Made by a program: the position numbers and the translations under genes
The notes under the pieces: model-generated
What the model was told of the DNA's origin: nothing
Seen by the model: only the letters and a program-made list of their open reading frames with translations
Database searches by the model: none
Assembly: GCF_003217355.1 (NCBI RefSeq)
Contig: NZ_QJTK01000015.1
Location: 16,145-80,144, forward strand
Source of the DNA: Rhodobacter viridis
GTDB taxonomy: Bacteria > Pseudomonadota > Alphaproteobacteria > Rhodobacterales > Rhodobacteraceae
Direction: 5' to 3'
Length of the DNA: 64,000 nt
Shown: positions 18,385-27,851 of the stretch, one piece after another
Position numbering within the stretch: the stretch's first letter is position 1
Layout of the letters: every line of letters starts with the position of its first letter

Positions 18385-18495
18385 TCAAAGCTCGCCGCGG
18401 CGGCGGCGATCTTCCTGCATCTCGAACCACATCGCGTTCAGCACCCCGAACATCACCGCCACCGGCAGGCCCAGAAGCCAGGCAAAATACCACAT
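18385..18495 (-). CDS. cydX: Cytochrome bd oxidase small subunit CydX
   Basis: A 36-residue single-helix protein beginning MWYFAWLLG, the hallmark of CydX/YbgT, followed by a membrane helix (LPVAVMFGVLNAMWF) and a charged tail rich in Arg and Glu. CydX stabilises the haems of cytochrome bd and is needed for full oxidase activity in E. coli. It lies 12 bases after cydB on the same strand and completes cydABX. Confidence 0.95.
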   Translation of the reverse strand: MWYFAWLLGLPVAVMFGVLNAMWFEMQEDRRRRGEL

Positions 18496-18507
18496 GTTGC
18501 GTCTCCC

Positions 18508-19665
18508 TCAGTAGGCGTTCGGATTGCGAGCGATGTCGTCGGGGCGCACCTTGCCCCAGAGCACCTTGTAGACCCACGACGTGTAGGCCAGGATGATCGG
18601 CAGGAAAATCACCGTCGAGACCAGCATGATGAACAGCGTCATGTGCGACGAGGAACTGTCCCAGACCGTCAGCGAGGCCGAGGGGTTCAAGGACGAGGGC
18701 AGGATGAACGGGAACATGCTCAGCCCCACGGTCGAGATCACGCCGAAGATGCCGATCATCGAGGCCGTCACCGCCCAGCCGCTCCAGAACCGCATCAGCA
18801 CGACCGCGCTGCCAAGGCCCAGCACGCCAAGCGCCGGGGCAACGGCGATCCACGGCCGGGTCTGATAGGCATCGATCCACGAGCCGCCACGCACCACCTC
18901 GGACAGAAGCGGGTTCGACGGGCCGAAGTGATCGGGCTCGGTGACGAACTGATAGGCCGGGATGCCGAAGGCGAGCCAGACCCCGGCAAGGGCAAAGGTG
19001 ACGATCGTCGCCACGCCAGCCCAAGAGCCGATCCGCCGCGCCCGCGCCTGCACCGCGCCCTCGGTCTTCAGCACGAGCCAGGCCGCGCCATGCGCGATGT
19101 GCATCGAGAGCGACACGACACCGACGAACAAGGCAAACGGGTTCAAGAGGCCCAGCAGTTTCATCAGCGGGTTGCCCGGATAGATCGGCAACAGCGTCTC
19201 GTCGAGGGTGAAGGGCACGCCTTGCAGCACATTGCCCACCGCCACGCCGAAGATCAGCGCGGGCACGACGCCGCCCACCACCAGCGCCCAGTCCCAGCGC
19301 GTGCGCCAGACATGGCTTTCCTTCTTGTTGCGATACTTGAACCCCACCGGCCGCAGGATCAGCGCCGCCAGAACAAGGAACATCGCCAGATAGAAGCCCG
19401 AGAAGCTGACCGCATAAAGCGGTGGCCAGGCGGCAAAGATCGCCCCGCCGCCCAGGATCAACCAGACCTGGTTGCCCTCCCAGACCGGGCCGATGGTGTT
19501 GATCACCACCCGCCGCTCGGCATCGGTCTGCGCGACGAAGGGGTTCAGCGCCGCCACCCCCATGTCGAAGCCGTCGGTGGCCGCGAGCCCGATCAGAAGG
19601 ACACCCAGCAGCCCCCACCAGATCACGCGCAGGATTTCATAGCTCAGAAGGTCATGCAGGATCAT
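18508..19665 (-). CDS. cydB: Cytochrome bd ubiquinol oxidase subunit II
   Basis: A 385-residue integral membrane protein. It has the CydB landmarks LLIGLAATDGFDMGV near the N-terminus, NTIGPVWEGNQVWLILGGGAIFAAWP, and RPVGFKYR. It pairs with CydA to reduce oxygen with quinol electrons at low oxygen. The start at MILHDL follows cydA by four bases; the longer in-frame extension overlaps cydA and is not family-like. Confidence 0.97.
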   Translation of the reverse strand: MILHDLLSYEILRVIWWGLLGVLLIGLAATDGFDMGVAALNPFVAQTDAERRVVINTIGPVWEGNQVWLILGGGAIFAAWPPLYAVSFSGFYLAMFLVLAALILRPVGFKYRNKKESHVWRTRWDWALVVGGVVPALIFGVAVGNVLQGVPFTLDETLLPIYPGNPLMKLLGLLNPFALFVGVVSLSMHIAHGAAWLVLKTEGAVQARARRIGSWAGVATIVTFALAGVWLAFGIPAYQFVTEPDHFGPSNPLLSEVVRGGSWIDAYQTRPWIAVAPALGVLGLGSAVVLMRFWSGWAVTASMIGIFGVISTVGLSMFPFILPSSLNPSASLTVWDSSSSHMTLFIMLVSTVIFLPIILAYTSWVYKVLWGKVRPDDIARNPNAY

Positions 19666-19669
19666 GGTG

Positions 19670-21250
19670 TTACTCCGCAGGTTTGGCGACGGGATGGTGC
19701 TTGGCGGCCCAGGCCTCGACCACGTCGATGTCATGCGTCGGCCCCTTGCGGATCGCCGCCAGCATCAGCCGGATCTCGATGACCAGCAGCACCGAATACA
19801 GCGTCACAAAGCCCGCCAGCGTCAGCGCCACATCCCAGATCGACAGGTTCGACACCGAGAGCGCGGTGGGCAGCAGCCCATCCACCGTCCAGGGCTGACG
19901 TCCGAATTCGGCCACGAACCAGCCGGTTTCGGCAGCAATCCACGGCACCGGGATCGCCAGAACCGCCGTGCGCAAGGCCCAGGTCGGGAAGCGACCACCG
20001 CGGAAGTTCGAGGTGAAGAACATGAAGCCGATGAAGACGAGCATGAAAACCCCGGCCCCCACCATCACCCGGAATGACCAAAACAGCGGCAGCACCTGCG
20101 GCACGGTCTTCCAGGCCGCTTCGGTGATCTGCGCATCGGTGGCCAGTTTCGGGTCGGCCACCACCGTCGTCAGCAGCATCGCATAGCCGAGATCGGCCGA
20201 ATGCGCCTCGAAGCTCGCCTTGACCTCGGGGGTGACGGCGCCTTTCGCAGCACGGATCTGCAAGAGCGCGTCATAAGCGATCACGCCCGAGCGGATCCGC
20301 CCCTCGGCCTGCGCCACCAGATCCTTGATCCCGGGCATTTCGGTATTGAGCGAGCGGGTGCCGATCAGCCCCATCACATAGGGCACCTTGATCGCATATT
20401 TCGTCTCGCGCGCTTCCTGATCGGGGATGCCAAACAGGTTGAACGAGGCCGGAGCCTCCTCCGTTTCCCACATCCCCTCGATCGCGGCGAGTTTCATGCG
20501 CTGGTTATGCGTCGCCTCGTAGCCCGACTCGTCGCCCAGCAGCAGCACCGACAGGCACGAGGCCAGACCAAAGGCCGAAGCGACGGCAATCGAGCGCCGC
20601 GCCAGTTCGATGTGACGGCCGCGCAAGAGATACCAGGACGAGACGCCGATCACGAACATCGTCGCCGTGACATAGCCCGCCGAAACGGTATGGACGAATT
20701 TCGCCTGCGCCACCGGGTTGAAAAGCACGGCGAAGAAATCGACCAGCTCCATCCGCATCGTCATCGGGTTGAATTCGGCCCCCACCGGGTTCTGCATCCA
20801 GCCGTTCGCGATCAGGATCCAGAGCGCCGAGAAGTTGGTGCCGATGGCGACACACCAGGCGACGATCATATGCGCCCGCGCCGTCATCTTTTCCCAGCCA
20901 AAGAACCAGATGCCCACGAAGGACGCCTCCATGAAGAAGGCCATCAGCCCTTCGATGGCGAGCGGCGCGCCGAAGATGTCGCCGACGTAATGGCTGTAAT
21001 AGGCCCAGTTCATCCCGAACTGGAATTCCATCGTCAGCCCGGTCGAGACGCCAAGGACGAAGTTGATCCCGAAGAGCGTGCCCCAGAATTTGGTCATTTG
21101 CCGCCAGATCGGGCGGCCGGTCATCACATAGACCGTCTCCATCGTGGCGACGAGGATCGACAGACCCAATGTCAGCGGCACGAACAGGAAGTGATACATC
21201 GCCGTCGACGCAAATTGCAGGCGTGACAGCTCGACTAATCCGAACTCCAT
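19670..21250 (-). CDS. cydA: Cytochrome bd ubiquinol oxidase subunit I
   Basis: A 526-residue quinol oxidase subunit binding haems b558, b595 and d. MYHFLFVPLTLGLS near residue 20 carries a haem ligand His. EGLMAFFMEASFVGIWFFGW and GRQPW, next to the quinol-binding region, are diagnostic. The Q-loop is of the shorter type. It heads cydABX; the opposing RegB/RegA-like pair and a candidate RegA-type site upstream suggest redox control. cydDC is not visible here. Confidence 0.97.
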   Translation of the reverse strand: MEFGLVELSRLQFASTAMYHFLFVPLTLGLSILVATMETVYVMTGRPIWRQMTKFWGTLFGINFVLGVSTGLTMEFQFGMNWAYYSHYVGDIFGAPLAIEGLMAFFMEASFVGIWFFGWEKMTARAHMIVAWCVAIGTNFSALWILIANGWMQNPVGAEFNPMTMRMELVDFFAVLFNPVAQAKFVHTVSAGYVTATMFVIGVSSWYLLRGRHIELARRSIAVASAFGLASCLSVLLLGDESGYEATHNQRMKLAAIEGMWETEEAPASFNLFGIPDQEARETKYAIKVPYVMGLIGTRSLNTEMPGIKDLVAQAEGRIRSGVIAYDALLQIRAAKGAVTPEVKASFEAHSADLGYAMLLTTVVADPKLATDAQITEAAWKTVPQVLPLFWSFRVMVGAGVFMLVFIGFMFFTSNFRGGRFPTWALRTAVLAIPVPWIAAETGWFVAEFGRQPWTVDGLLPTALSVSNLSIWDVALTLAGFVTLYSVLLVIEIRLMLAAIRKGPTHDIDVVEAWAAKHHPVAKPAE

Positions 21251-21334
21251 CGTTCTCTCCAAGGTGGTTCGCCCGCAGCGTCCCATGCGGGATTACGGCT
21301 CAGCTATGGCCAAAGCCGGCGGCGACCACCCCTG

Positions 21335-21348
21335 TGCGCCCTGTCGCA
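21335..21348. promoter_or_regulatory. Candidate RegA-type site upstream of cydA
   Basis: TGCGCCCTGTCGCA is an imperfect inverted repeat with GCG/CGC half-sites like those bound by RegA/PrrA. It lies 85 bases upstream of the cydA start. RegA sites are degenerate and such motifs are common in GC-rich DNA. Confidence 0.3.
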
Positions 21349-21472
21349 GGTGGACAAAATGTCACAGCGACATCGGGGCAAGGCGAGCGGGCCGGCGTTT
21401 TGCGCACCGGCACGTTAGCACCGACACCTTTCGGGTCAACGAAGGGAGGAGGGAAAATGCGGCAAATGCCGA

Positions 21473-22231
21473 TCAGCGTTTGGTGATCCGCATCACCAGT
21501 TCTTCGCGCAAGAGGCCCTCGTCCTCGCCGCTGTCGCGGGCCAGGCGCTTGAGGCCGAAATGCACCCGGGCGATGTCCTGATAGTAACTGGTGAAAGCGT
21601 AGTTCACCGCCGCGCCTGCGACCGCGCCCAGAACCGGCACCGTCTGCGTGGTGAGTTTCTGGCCCAGAACGGCGGCCAGCCGCGGCGCCACCTTGGCGAT
21701 CAGGCTTGAAAGCCCCGGCCCGGTGATCGTCAGCCGCGCGGCAAGAAATCCCATGTCGGCGCCGTCGTCGCGGTCAAGCGGCCCGGCGGCCGCAAAGACG
21801 CGCAGACATTCGAGCCGCACCTCATCGCTGTCCGGGTCGAAGCCATGCTCGGCCGCGATGCCCTGAATGGCGCGCAACAGCATCGTCACGGTGAAGGGCA
21901 GTTCCGCCAGCGCGCCGGGCAGACCGCCCGCGCCGCCCGCCACCCCCATCGCCGTCGCGAGCGCGGTATTCACCCAATCGGGCCGGTCCGAGACCACCTC
22001 GCGCGAGCGGGTGGCGACGGTGAAGGCGGTTTCGAGCGCGCGCTCGGTCGCGCCTTCCAGCCGATCGCGGATCGGGGCGGAGAGCTTGCCCACGAGCGTC
22101 TCGGCCCCCGCGCCGACAAAGGAAATCACCTGCATCATCGGCCCCGAGGCCGCGCGATGGCGCCGCGCCAGCGCATCAAGCTCGGTCGTCAGGCGGGTGT
22201 CGGTCACCGGATAGAGGATTTCGGGCTGCAT
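21473..22231 (-). CDS. EcsC family protein
   Basis: A 252-residue protein resembling the EcsC family. It has a Gly/Ala-rich hydrophobic centre (AMGVAGGAGGLPGALAELPFTVTMLLRAIQGIA), which could be membrane-associated, and a C-terminal VPVLGAVAGAAVNYAFTSYYQDIARVHF segment. EcsC was first noted beside an ABC transporter in Bacillus; its molecular role is not established. It is divergent from cydA across about 220 bases. Confidence 0.8.
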   Translation of the reverse strand: MQPEILYPVTDTRLTTELDALARRHRAASGPMMQVISFVGAGAETLVGKLSAPIRDRLEGATERALETAFTVATRSREVVSDRPDWVNTALATAMGVAGGAGGLPGALAELPFTVTMLLRAIQGIAAEHGFDPDSDEVRLECLRVFAAAGPLDRDDGADMGFLAARLTITGPGLSSLIAKVAPRLAAVLGQKLTTQTVPVLGAVAGAAVNYAFTSYYQDIARVHFGLKRLARDSGEDEGLLREELVMRITKR

Positions 22232-22282
22232 GGGGCCTCCTTGTCGGCTGACATATGGGAAGACCCGGGGCGGCGCGAAAGA

Positions 22283-22768
22283 TCAGGGCAGGAACTTTTC
22301 CACCGGCCCGCGCACACCGTCCCAGGCGCCCGGCACCAGTTCGAGCGCCAGAACCCGGTCGGGGTTGGTGGGCGGCGGCATCTCCACCCCCTCGATCTTC
22401 TCGAAGCCGAAGCGGTTGTAATAGGGCGCGTCGCCGACGAGCAGCACCCGTTCCCAGCCCAGACGCCGCGCCTCGGCCAGACTTTCGTGCATCAGAAGGC
22501 CGCCGAGCCCCTCGCCCTGCCGGGTCGGGTGGACGGCGACGGGACCAAGCAGCAACACGCGCTGGCCGCCGACCTTGACCGGCCAGTAGCGGATCACCGC
22601 CGCCAGAACGCCATCTTCGCGCAGAACGAGGCAGAGGGGGGCCACCTTCTCGACGCCATCGCGCAGGCGGTAAGACGACAGCGCGGTTCGGCCCGGAGCA
22701 AAGCACAGGTCATACAATGCCTCGACTTCCCACCAGTCGGCTTCGGTCTCTTCTTCGAGCTGATACAT
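22283..22768 (-). CDS. GNAT family N-acetyltransferase
   Basis: A 161-residue acetyltransferase of the YhbS-like branch. The acetyl-CoA loop is VHPTRQGEGLGGLLM, and DAPYYNRFGFEKIEG is a characteristic C-terminal motif. The substrate is not predictable. The start at MYQLEEETEADWW is the first ATG fitting the fold; it is divergent from the flavin reductase gene. Confidence 0.88.
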   Translation of the reverse strand: MYQLEEETEADWWEVEALYDLCFAPGRTALSSYRLRDGVEKVAPLCLVLREDGVLAAVIRYWPVKVGGQRVLLLGPVAVHPTRQGEGLGGLLMHESLAEARRLGWERVLLVGDAPYYNRFGFEKIEGVEMPPPTNPDRVLALELVPGAWDGVRGPVEKFLP

Positions 22769-22846
22769 GCCCCGACCCTTTGCGATTCGCCCTCGAAACG
22801 CGCCTAACACGCGGTTATGTCAGGTTCAAATCAAAGGAGCCCGTGC

Positions 22847-23437
22847 ATGTTCTACCGCCCCGACAAGGGTCACGACCTGCCCCACGACCCGTTCCACGCC
22901 ATCGTCGCGCCACGCCCGATCGGCTGGATCTCGACGCGCGGGCAGATGGGCGACAATCTGGCGCCCTATTCCTTCTTCACCGCCGTGTCGGCCAACCCGG
23001 CGCAGGTGATCTTTTCCTCGACGTCGACGAAGCCCGACCGCGGCGACACCAAGGATACGGTGACGCAGATCCGCGAAAGCGGGGTGTTTTGCGTCAATCT
23101 TGTGACCTCGGATCTGGGGGCGCAGATGAACGCCACCTCGGCGATGCTGGCGGCGGGCGAGGATGAATTTCTGGCGGCGGGGCTTGAGAAGGCGGCTTGC
23201 GAGGTGATCGATTGCGCCCGCGTGGCGGCGGCGCCTGCGGCGCTCGAATGCCGTCTGGTGCAGATCGTGCCGCTTCTGGGCAAGAGCAACTTCATGGTGC
23301 TGGGCGCGGTGGTGGGGGTGCATATCCGCCCCGATTGCGTGATTGACGGCCGCTACAGCCCGCCCGACCGACTGAGCCGTCTGGGCTACATGGATTACGC
23401 GACGGTGACCGAGACCTTTGAAATGGCGCGGCCGTAA
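22847..23437 (+). CDS. Flavin reductase-like protein
   Basis: A 196-residue FMN-binding split-barrel protein of the flavin reductase-like family. PRPIGWISTRG and NLAPYSFFTAVSANP are the usual flavin-contact segments, with CVNLVTSDLG later. Such proteins reduce flavins or form the reductase half of two-component oxygenases; no oxygenase partner is adjacent. The start at MFYRP is preceded by AAAGGAG eight bases upstream. Confidence 0.88.
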   Translation: MFYRPDKGHDLPHDPFHAIVAPRPIGWISTRGQMGDNLAPYSFFTAVSANPAQVIFSSTSTKPDRGDTKDTVTQIRESGVFCVNLVTSDLGAQMNATSAMLAAGEDEFLAAGLEKAACEVIDCARVAAAPAALECRLVQIVPLLGKSNFMVLGAVVGVHIRPDCVIDGRYSPPDRLSRLGYMDYATVTETFEMARP

Positions 23438-23651
23438 GGTCGGGCGGAAAAGGAAAGGCACTGCCTTTCCCCGCCCGCTCGCGACCACGTTTCAGCACGA
23501 GCGCATCCCCAAGCACGACAGAGGCCAGCGCCTGACCCGGCGGGCGAGAAGCGCCCGCCGAGGGCGGGGCGGGCGCTGGCCGAGTGCCTTTGGGCCCTCG
23601 GCGGTCACGGGGCGTCTGTCGCGTGCAGCCTCGGCGATGGCCTCGGCCAGA

Positions 23652-24893
23652 TCAGCCCCCAGTCCTCCGGCGCTTGCCCGCCTCGATCGCCTGCTCGAAC
23701 AGCGCCATGTAGCGCGGCGCGACCTGATCCAGATGATAGGCCTTGCCGCGTTCCGCCGCCGCCGCGCCCAGACGCGCGCGCAGGGCGGGATCACTCGCCA
23801 AACGCTCGATCGCGGCGATCCATTGATCGTCCTCGCCGTTTTCGCCGACCGGCAGCAGCACCCCGTTCACGCCATCCTCGATCATCTCGGGGGCGAAGGT
23901 CGCGTTCGAGGCGATCACCGGCTTGCCGCGCGCAAGGATCTCCATCAGCCCCCAGTTCCCCACCCCGAAGCGCAGCGGGTACAGGAACAGATCGACCTGC
24001 GACAGCGCCTCGGTGAAGGTGTCATAGGGCAGCTTGCCGGGGAACAGGATGCGCTCGCCACCCGCAGGATAGGTCCGCACCAGATATTCGGCGAAACTCG
24101 CCCCCTTGCGGAGATTGCGATCGACCCATTGCTGCTCGTAGCCGTAGGTGACCCCCTTGGGATCGCCAATCGCGGCAAAGCGGATGCCAAGCCGGTCCGC
24201 CGTCCCCTCGCGCACCAGCCGGTCGACGAGCCGCACGAAAATGTCGAAGCCCTTGGCATTCGACAGATCGCGGGCGGAAAAGCCGATGGTGAAGGGGCCG
24301 GGCGGCGCGGGCGGCAGCGGCTTGATCTCGAAGCCCTCGAACTGCACCGCCACCCGCGGCTGCAGCTCGGCGGGCAGCAGGCTGCGCGCATAGGCCGAGG
24401 GCATGATCGTGAGATCGGATTTCAGGATCTGATGGAAGCTCAGCATCTCCATGTTGCGATCGGTCAGGCGCTGGCTGAGGTCGGGCGGATAGCGGGTGTC
24501 CCAGCCATGCGCCGCATAGCTTGGAAATTCGACATAGGAGGCGATGGCGGCATCGATCTCGTCATAAAGAAACATCGGCGCGCCCCACATCGAATGGGCG
24601 AAGACGAGATCGATCTTCGTCGTCTTGCGCAGCTCGGTCAGCGCAGTCAGCACGCCGCGCGAAATCCGCGCCGAGCGTTCCGTCTTGTCGGAGTAATAAT
24701 AGCTCTGCGCCCCGACGATCGGCCCATCGGGGGTGAAGGGCAGCAGGCGCTTGTAGGTGCTGCCGTGGGTCTTCACATGGCCCTTGGAGGTCAGATACCA
24801 GGTTTCGGCCAGCCCGCTGTCGTGCAGGTATTCGGCAAGACCATTGAACTGGCCCGGGGTGACGGCGGAAACAAAGACGATCACGGGTTTCAT
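23652..24893 (-). CDS. Glycosyltransferase family 4-type protein
   Basis: A 413-residue GT-B glycosyltransferase. The C-terminal nucleotide-sugar half shows FTIGFSARDLSNAKGFDIFVRL, LFLYPLRFGVGNWGLMEILARGKPVIASNA and a DGVNGVLLP block, the GT4 pattern with the acidic EILARGKPV motif. The N-terminal half (FVSAVTPGQFNGLAEYLHD) would bind the acceptor. The target glycan is unknown; it stands alone between unrelated genes. Confidence 0.85.
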   Translation of the reverse strand: MKPVIVFVSAVTPGQFNGLAEYLHDSGLAETWYLTSKGHVKTHGSTYKRLLPFTPDGPIVGAQSYYYSDKTERSARISRGVLTALTELRKTTKIDLVFAHSMWGAPMFLYDEIDAAIASYVEFPSYAAHGWDTRYPPDLSQRLTDRNMEMLSFHQILKSDLTIMPSAYARSLLPAELQPRVAVQFEGFEIKPLPPAPPGPFTIGFSARDLSNAKGFDIFVRLVDRLVREGTADRLGIRFAAIGDPKGVTYGYEQQWVDRNLRKGASFAEYLVRTYPAGGERILFPGKLPYDTFTEALSQVDLFLYPLRFGVGNWGLMEILARGKPVIASNATFAPEMIEDGVNGVLLPVGENGEDDQWIAAIERLASDPALRARLGAAAAERGKAYHLDQVAPRYMALFEQAIEAGKRRRTGG

Positions 24894-24928
24894 GGCGGCA
24901 GGTTAGGCGCCCCCCAAGGGGCGTGCAA

Positions 24929-24972
24929 GCGGGGCTCTGCCCCGCACCCCGGGATATTTCGGGCAAGATAAA
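24929..24972 (-). repeat. Intergenic repeat element, copy 2
   Basis: On the minus strand, TCTTGCCCGAAATATCCCGG is followed by a GCGGGGC/GCCCCGC hairpin. It begins just after the DMT-transporter stop. It is the same type of element as at 18.2, 29.3 and 40.2 kb. Confidence 0.6.
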
Positions 24973-24975
24973 GGA

Positions 24976-25863
24976 TCAGCGTTTCAGCCGTCTAGCGCCA
25001 GCAAGCAATGTGTAGACGCCCGAACCGACAACGAGCGTCGCCCCCACGAGCGTTGCCGCATCGAGGCTTTCCTGGAAGACGAGGATGCCCAGGACCAGCG
25101 CGAAGAGAAGCCGGGTGTAACGGAACGGGGTGACCACAGCGACCTCGCCCGTGCGCATCGCCTTCGTCAGCGCCCAATAGGCGGTGACGCCAAAGAGGAT
25201 CGCGCCGAGAACCGGTAGCAGGCTCAGCGGCGTGGGCGGCAGGGCGCCGCCGGTGACGCTCAGGATGATCCCGCCCGCGGGGATCAGCGCGGCAAAGCCG
25301 TAGATGCCAAGCTGGAAATTCGTCAGCACCTTCGGCGCCGCCCGGGTGGCCAGATCGCGCCCGGCAAAGCCGAAGAGGCCCAGCACCGTCCAGAGCGCCG
25401 CGGGCACGAAGCCGTCAAGCCCGGGGCGCAGGATCACCAGCACGCCCAGAAAGCCGATGCCCACCGCTGCCCAGCGTGCCGCCCCCACCCTTTCGCGAAA
25501 GATCAGCGCCGCCCCCGCGACGACGACGAGCGGCGTCGCCTGCAAGATCGCCGAGGCGTTCGAGAGCGGCGTCAGCGCGATGCCGAGCGTATAGGCCAAG
25601 CGCCCGGTGATCTCGAACCCGGCCTTGATGCCCATGAGCCGGCTTGCCACGGCCGGATGCCAGAGGCTTTGCCCCGAGGCGAGCGCCAGCGCGGCAAAGC
25701 AGATCATGCCGCCAGCGCCAAACAGCATCAGCACCTCGCCCACCGGCAGCGCCTTCGCCGCCTGTTTCACGAACATGTCCTCGAGCGCGAAAAGCGCCAT
25801 CGCGAGTGTCATCAGCCCCGCGCCGCGGAGATTCTCGGCGCCCAGTTCGCGGTGGTGATCCAT
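24976..25863 (-). CDS. EamA/DMT family transporter
   Basis: A 295-residue inner-membrane protein with ten predicted helices in two EamA repeats. The first repeat covers about residues 15-145 (LAMALFALEDMFVKQAAKAL) and the second about 155-290 (VLGAILFGVTAYWALTKAMRTGEVAVVTPFRY). Such drug/metabolite transporters export varied small molecules; no substrate can be given. It is divergent from mtnP. Confidence 0.9.
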   Translation of the reverse strand: MDHHRELGAENLRGAGLMTLAMALFALEDMFVKQAAKALPVGEVLMLFGAGGMICFAALALASGQSLWHPAVASRLMGIKAGFEITGRLAYTLGIALTPLSNASAILQATPLVVVAGAALIFRERVGAARWAAVGIGFLGVLVILRPGLDGFVPAALWTVLGLFGFAGRDLATRAAPKVLTNFQLGIYGFAALIPAGGIILSVTGGALPPTPLSLLPVLGAILFGVTAYWALTKAMRTGEVAVVTPFRYTRLLFALVLGILVFQESLDAATLVGATLVVGSGVYTLLAGARRLKR

Positions 25864-25986
25864 GCTTTCTCCCTGCCCTCAAAGTGTAAATATGACGCGG
25901 AGCGCAGGACTTCTATGCCCTTTTCCGATCCGCCCCGCACGCCTAAGCTGCCCGGGGCCGCGAAGGGCCTGGGCGAGGACTATGGA

Positions 25987-26865
25987 ATGACTGCAGACCG
26001 GATGATCGGGGTGATGGGAGGCTCGGGTGTCTATGACATCGACGGGCTCGAAGACGCGAAATGGCAGGCGGTGGACACCCCCTTCGGACCGCCCTCGGAC
26101 GAGATCCTGACCGGGCGGCTGAATGGCGTGGCGATGGCCTTCCTGCCCCGGCACGGGCGCGGGCATGTGTTCACCCCCTCGACGGTGAATTACCGCGCCA
26201 ATATCGCGGCGATGAAGATCATGGGCGTGACCGATCTGGTGGCCGTTTCCGCCGTCGGCTCGCTGAAGGAAGGCTATGCGCCCGGCGATTTCGTCATCGT
26301 CGATCAATATATCGACCGCACCTTCGCGCGGGTGAAGACCTTCTTCGAGACCGGGCTGGTCGGTCACGTCTCGGTCGCGCATCCGGTCTGCGCGCGGCTC
26401 TCGGCCCATTGCGCCGAGGCGGCACGGGCGACCGGCGTCAAGGTGCACGAGGGCGGCACCTATGTCGCGATGGAGGGGCCGCAATTCTCGACGCTGGCCG
26501 AAAGCCGCCTTTATCGCAGCTGGGGCGCCGATGTGATCGGCATGACCGGGATGCCCGAGGCGAAACTCGCGCGCGAGGCTGAGCTTTGCTATGCCTGCGT
26601 CGCGATGGTCACCGATTACGACTGCTGGCACCCCGACCATGATGCGGTCGATGTGGCGCAGGTGGTGGCGACGGCGATTGCCAATGCCAGCAAGGCGCGG
26701 TCGCTTGTGGCCGCCCTGCCCGCGCTTCTGAAAGGCCCCGCCGAGGCTTGCGATAAAGGCTGCACCCATGTTCTTGACGGCGCGATCATGACCGCCCCCG
26801 CCAAGCGCGACCCCGAAGTGATGACGCGCCTGATGCCCGTGATGGGCCGCGTCCTGAAAGGCTGA
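25987..26865 (+). CDS. mtnP: S-methyl-5'-thioadenosine phosphorylase
   Basis: A 292-residue purine nucleoside phosphorylase that splits methylthioadenosine into adenine and methylthioribose 1-phosphate. It shows IGVMGGSGVYDIDG (phosphate loop), FLPRHGRGHVFTPSTVNYRANI, YVAMEGPQFST and VIGMTGMPEAKLAREAELCYA. The start at MTADRM follows GAGGA by seven bases; an in-frame ATG 24 codons upstream is less family-like. apt follows after three bases, so the released adenine is salvaged directly. Confidence 0.96.
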   Translation: MTADRMIGVMGGSGVYDIDGLEDAKWQAVDTPFGPPSDEILTGRLNGVAMAFLPRHGRGHVFTPSTVNYRANIAAMKIMGVTDLVAVSAVGSLKEGYAPGDFVIVDQYIDRTFARVKTFFETGLVGHVSVAHPVCARLSAHCAEAARATGVKVHEGGTYVAMEGPQFSTLAESRLYRSWGADVIGMTGMPEAKLAREAELCYACVAMVTDYDCWHPDHDAVDVAQVVATAIANASKARSLVAALPALLKGPAEACDKGCTHVLDGAIMTAPAKRDPEVMTRLMPVMGRVLKG

Positions 26866-26868
26866 AAG

Positions 26869-27399
26869 ATGAAGACCGTCAAGGATTACATCCGCACCAT
26901 CGCTGACTTTCCCCACGAGGGGATCATGTTCCGCGATGTCACCACGCTCTTTGCGGATCCGCGCGGCTTCCGCATGGCGATCGACCAGCTTCTGCACCCC
27001 TGGGCGGGTGAGCAGATCGACAAGGTCGTCGGCCTTGAAGCGCGCGGCTTCATTCTGGGCGGGGCCATCGCGCACCAGCTCTCGAAGGGCTTCGTGCCGA
27101 TCCGCAAGAAAGGCAAGCTGCCCGGGCAGACGATCAGCCAGTCCTACAAGCTCGAATATGGCGAGGCGATCATGGAGCTGCATGACGACGCCATCCAGCC
27201 GGGCGAAAAGGTTCTGGTGGTCGATGACCTGCTGGCAACCGGCGGCACCTGCGAGGCGGCAATCAAGCTCGTCGAGCGTCTGGGCGGCGAGATCGTCGGT
27301 TGCTCCTTCATCGTCGATCTGCCGGAACTCGGCGGGCGCAAGCTTCTGCGCGATCTCGGCATGCAGGTGCATGTGCTGTGCGAATTCGACGGCGCATGA
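26869..27399 (+). CDS. apt: Adenine phosphoribosyltransferase
   Basis: A 176-residue type I phosphoribosyltransferase converting adenine and PRPP to AMP. The PRPP loop is [24 protein letters not shown] and [16 protein letters not shown] are the adenine-specific segments. It is in an operon with mtnP and followed by a strong terminator hairpin. Confidence 0.97.
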   Translation: MKTVKDYIRTIADFPHEGIMFRDVTTLFADPRGFRMAIDQLLHPWAGEQIDKVVGLEARGFILGGAIAHQLSKGFVPIRKKGKLPGQTISQSYKLEYGEAIMELHDDAIQPGEKVLVVDDLLATGGTCEAAIKLVERLGGEIVGCSFIVDLPELGGRKLLRDLGMQVHVLCEFDGA

Positions 27400-27421
27400 G
27401 GCGTCGTCACATCGCCTGATG

Positions 27422-27444
27422 GGCGCCCTGCGGGGCGCCTTTTC
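27422..27444 (+). terminator. Rho-independent terminator of mtnP-apt
   Basis: Seven-base-pair stem GGCGCCC/GGGCGCC with a four-base loop, followed by TTTTCATTT, about 25 bases after the apt stop. Confidence 0.85.
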
Positions 27445-27581
27445 ATTTGGCGATCACAATTAGGTCAATACGATTGCCATGCATCCGCCGCAAAAGGGCT
27501 ATGCAGACGCGGCATCTACTTTGCATCTGCAGAAAGTCGCATATTGGTAACAACAGTTGACCGCACCAAGGAGCTCTTCCC

Positions 27582-27743
27582 ATGGCCCACACCGCTCTCG
27601 CCCCCGTTGGCCTTCCCGTCCTGCCCCGCGCCCTGCAAGCGGTCGCGCAGTTCTGGACCCGCGAAGACGGTTTCCGCCATGCGGCCTATATCTCGGGCGG
27701 GCTCTTCGTCACCGTCGCGGCGATCAAGCTTCTGACCGCGTGA
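27582..27743 (+). CDS. Small hypothetical membrane-associated protein (53 aa)
   Basis: A 53-codon gene, ATG with AAGGAG eight bases upstream. The N-terminus is Pro/Ala-rich, the middle is FWTREDGFRHAAYISGG, and a short C-terminal hydrophobic helix (LFVTVAAIKLL) could contact the membrane. Two hairpins flank the gene region. No family is recognised. It is probably expressed as its own unit. Confidence 0.6.
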   Translation: MAHTALAPVGLPVLPRALQAVAQFWTREDGFRHAAYISGGLFVTVAAIKLLTA

Positions 27744-27851
27744 GAAAAAATCGGGTTCGTTAACGGGCTTAACCTTTTGACAACCCGAATCGCGCTACTC
27801 AGAGCGGGCCTGATGGTTCTGCTGCTTGCAAACACGTGAACCAAAAGTGCA

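Noticed and set aside
27762..27775. CtrA site in TTAACGGGCTTAAC
   Set aside because: The half-sites are five bases apart instead of seven, and it lies downstream of the small gene rather than in a promoter position.
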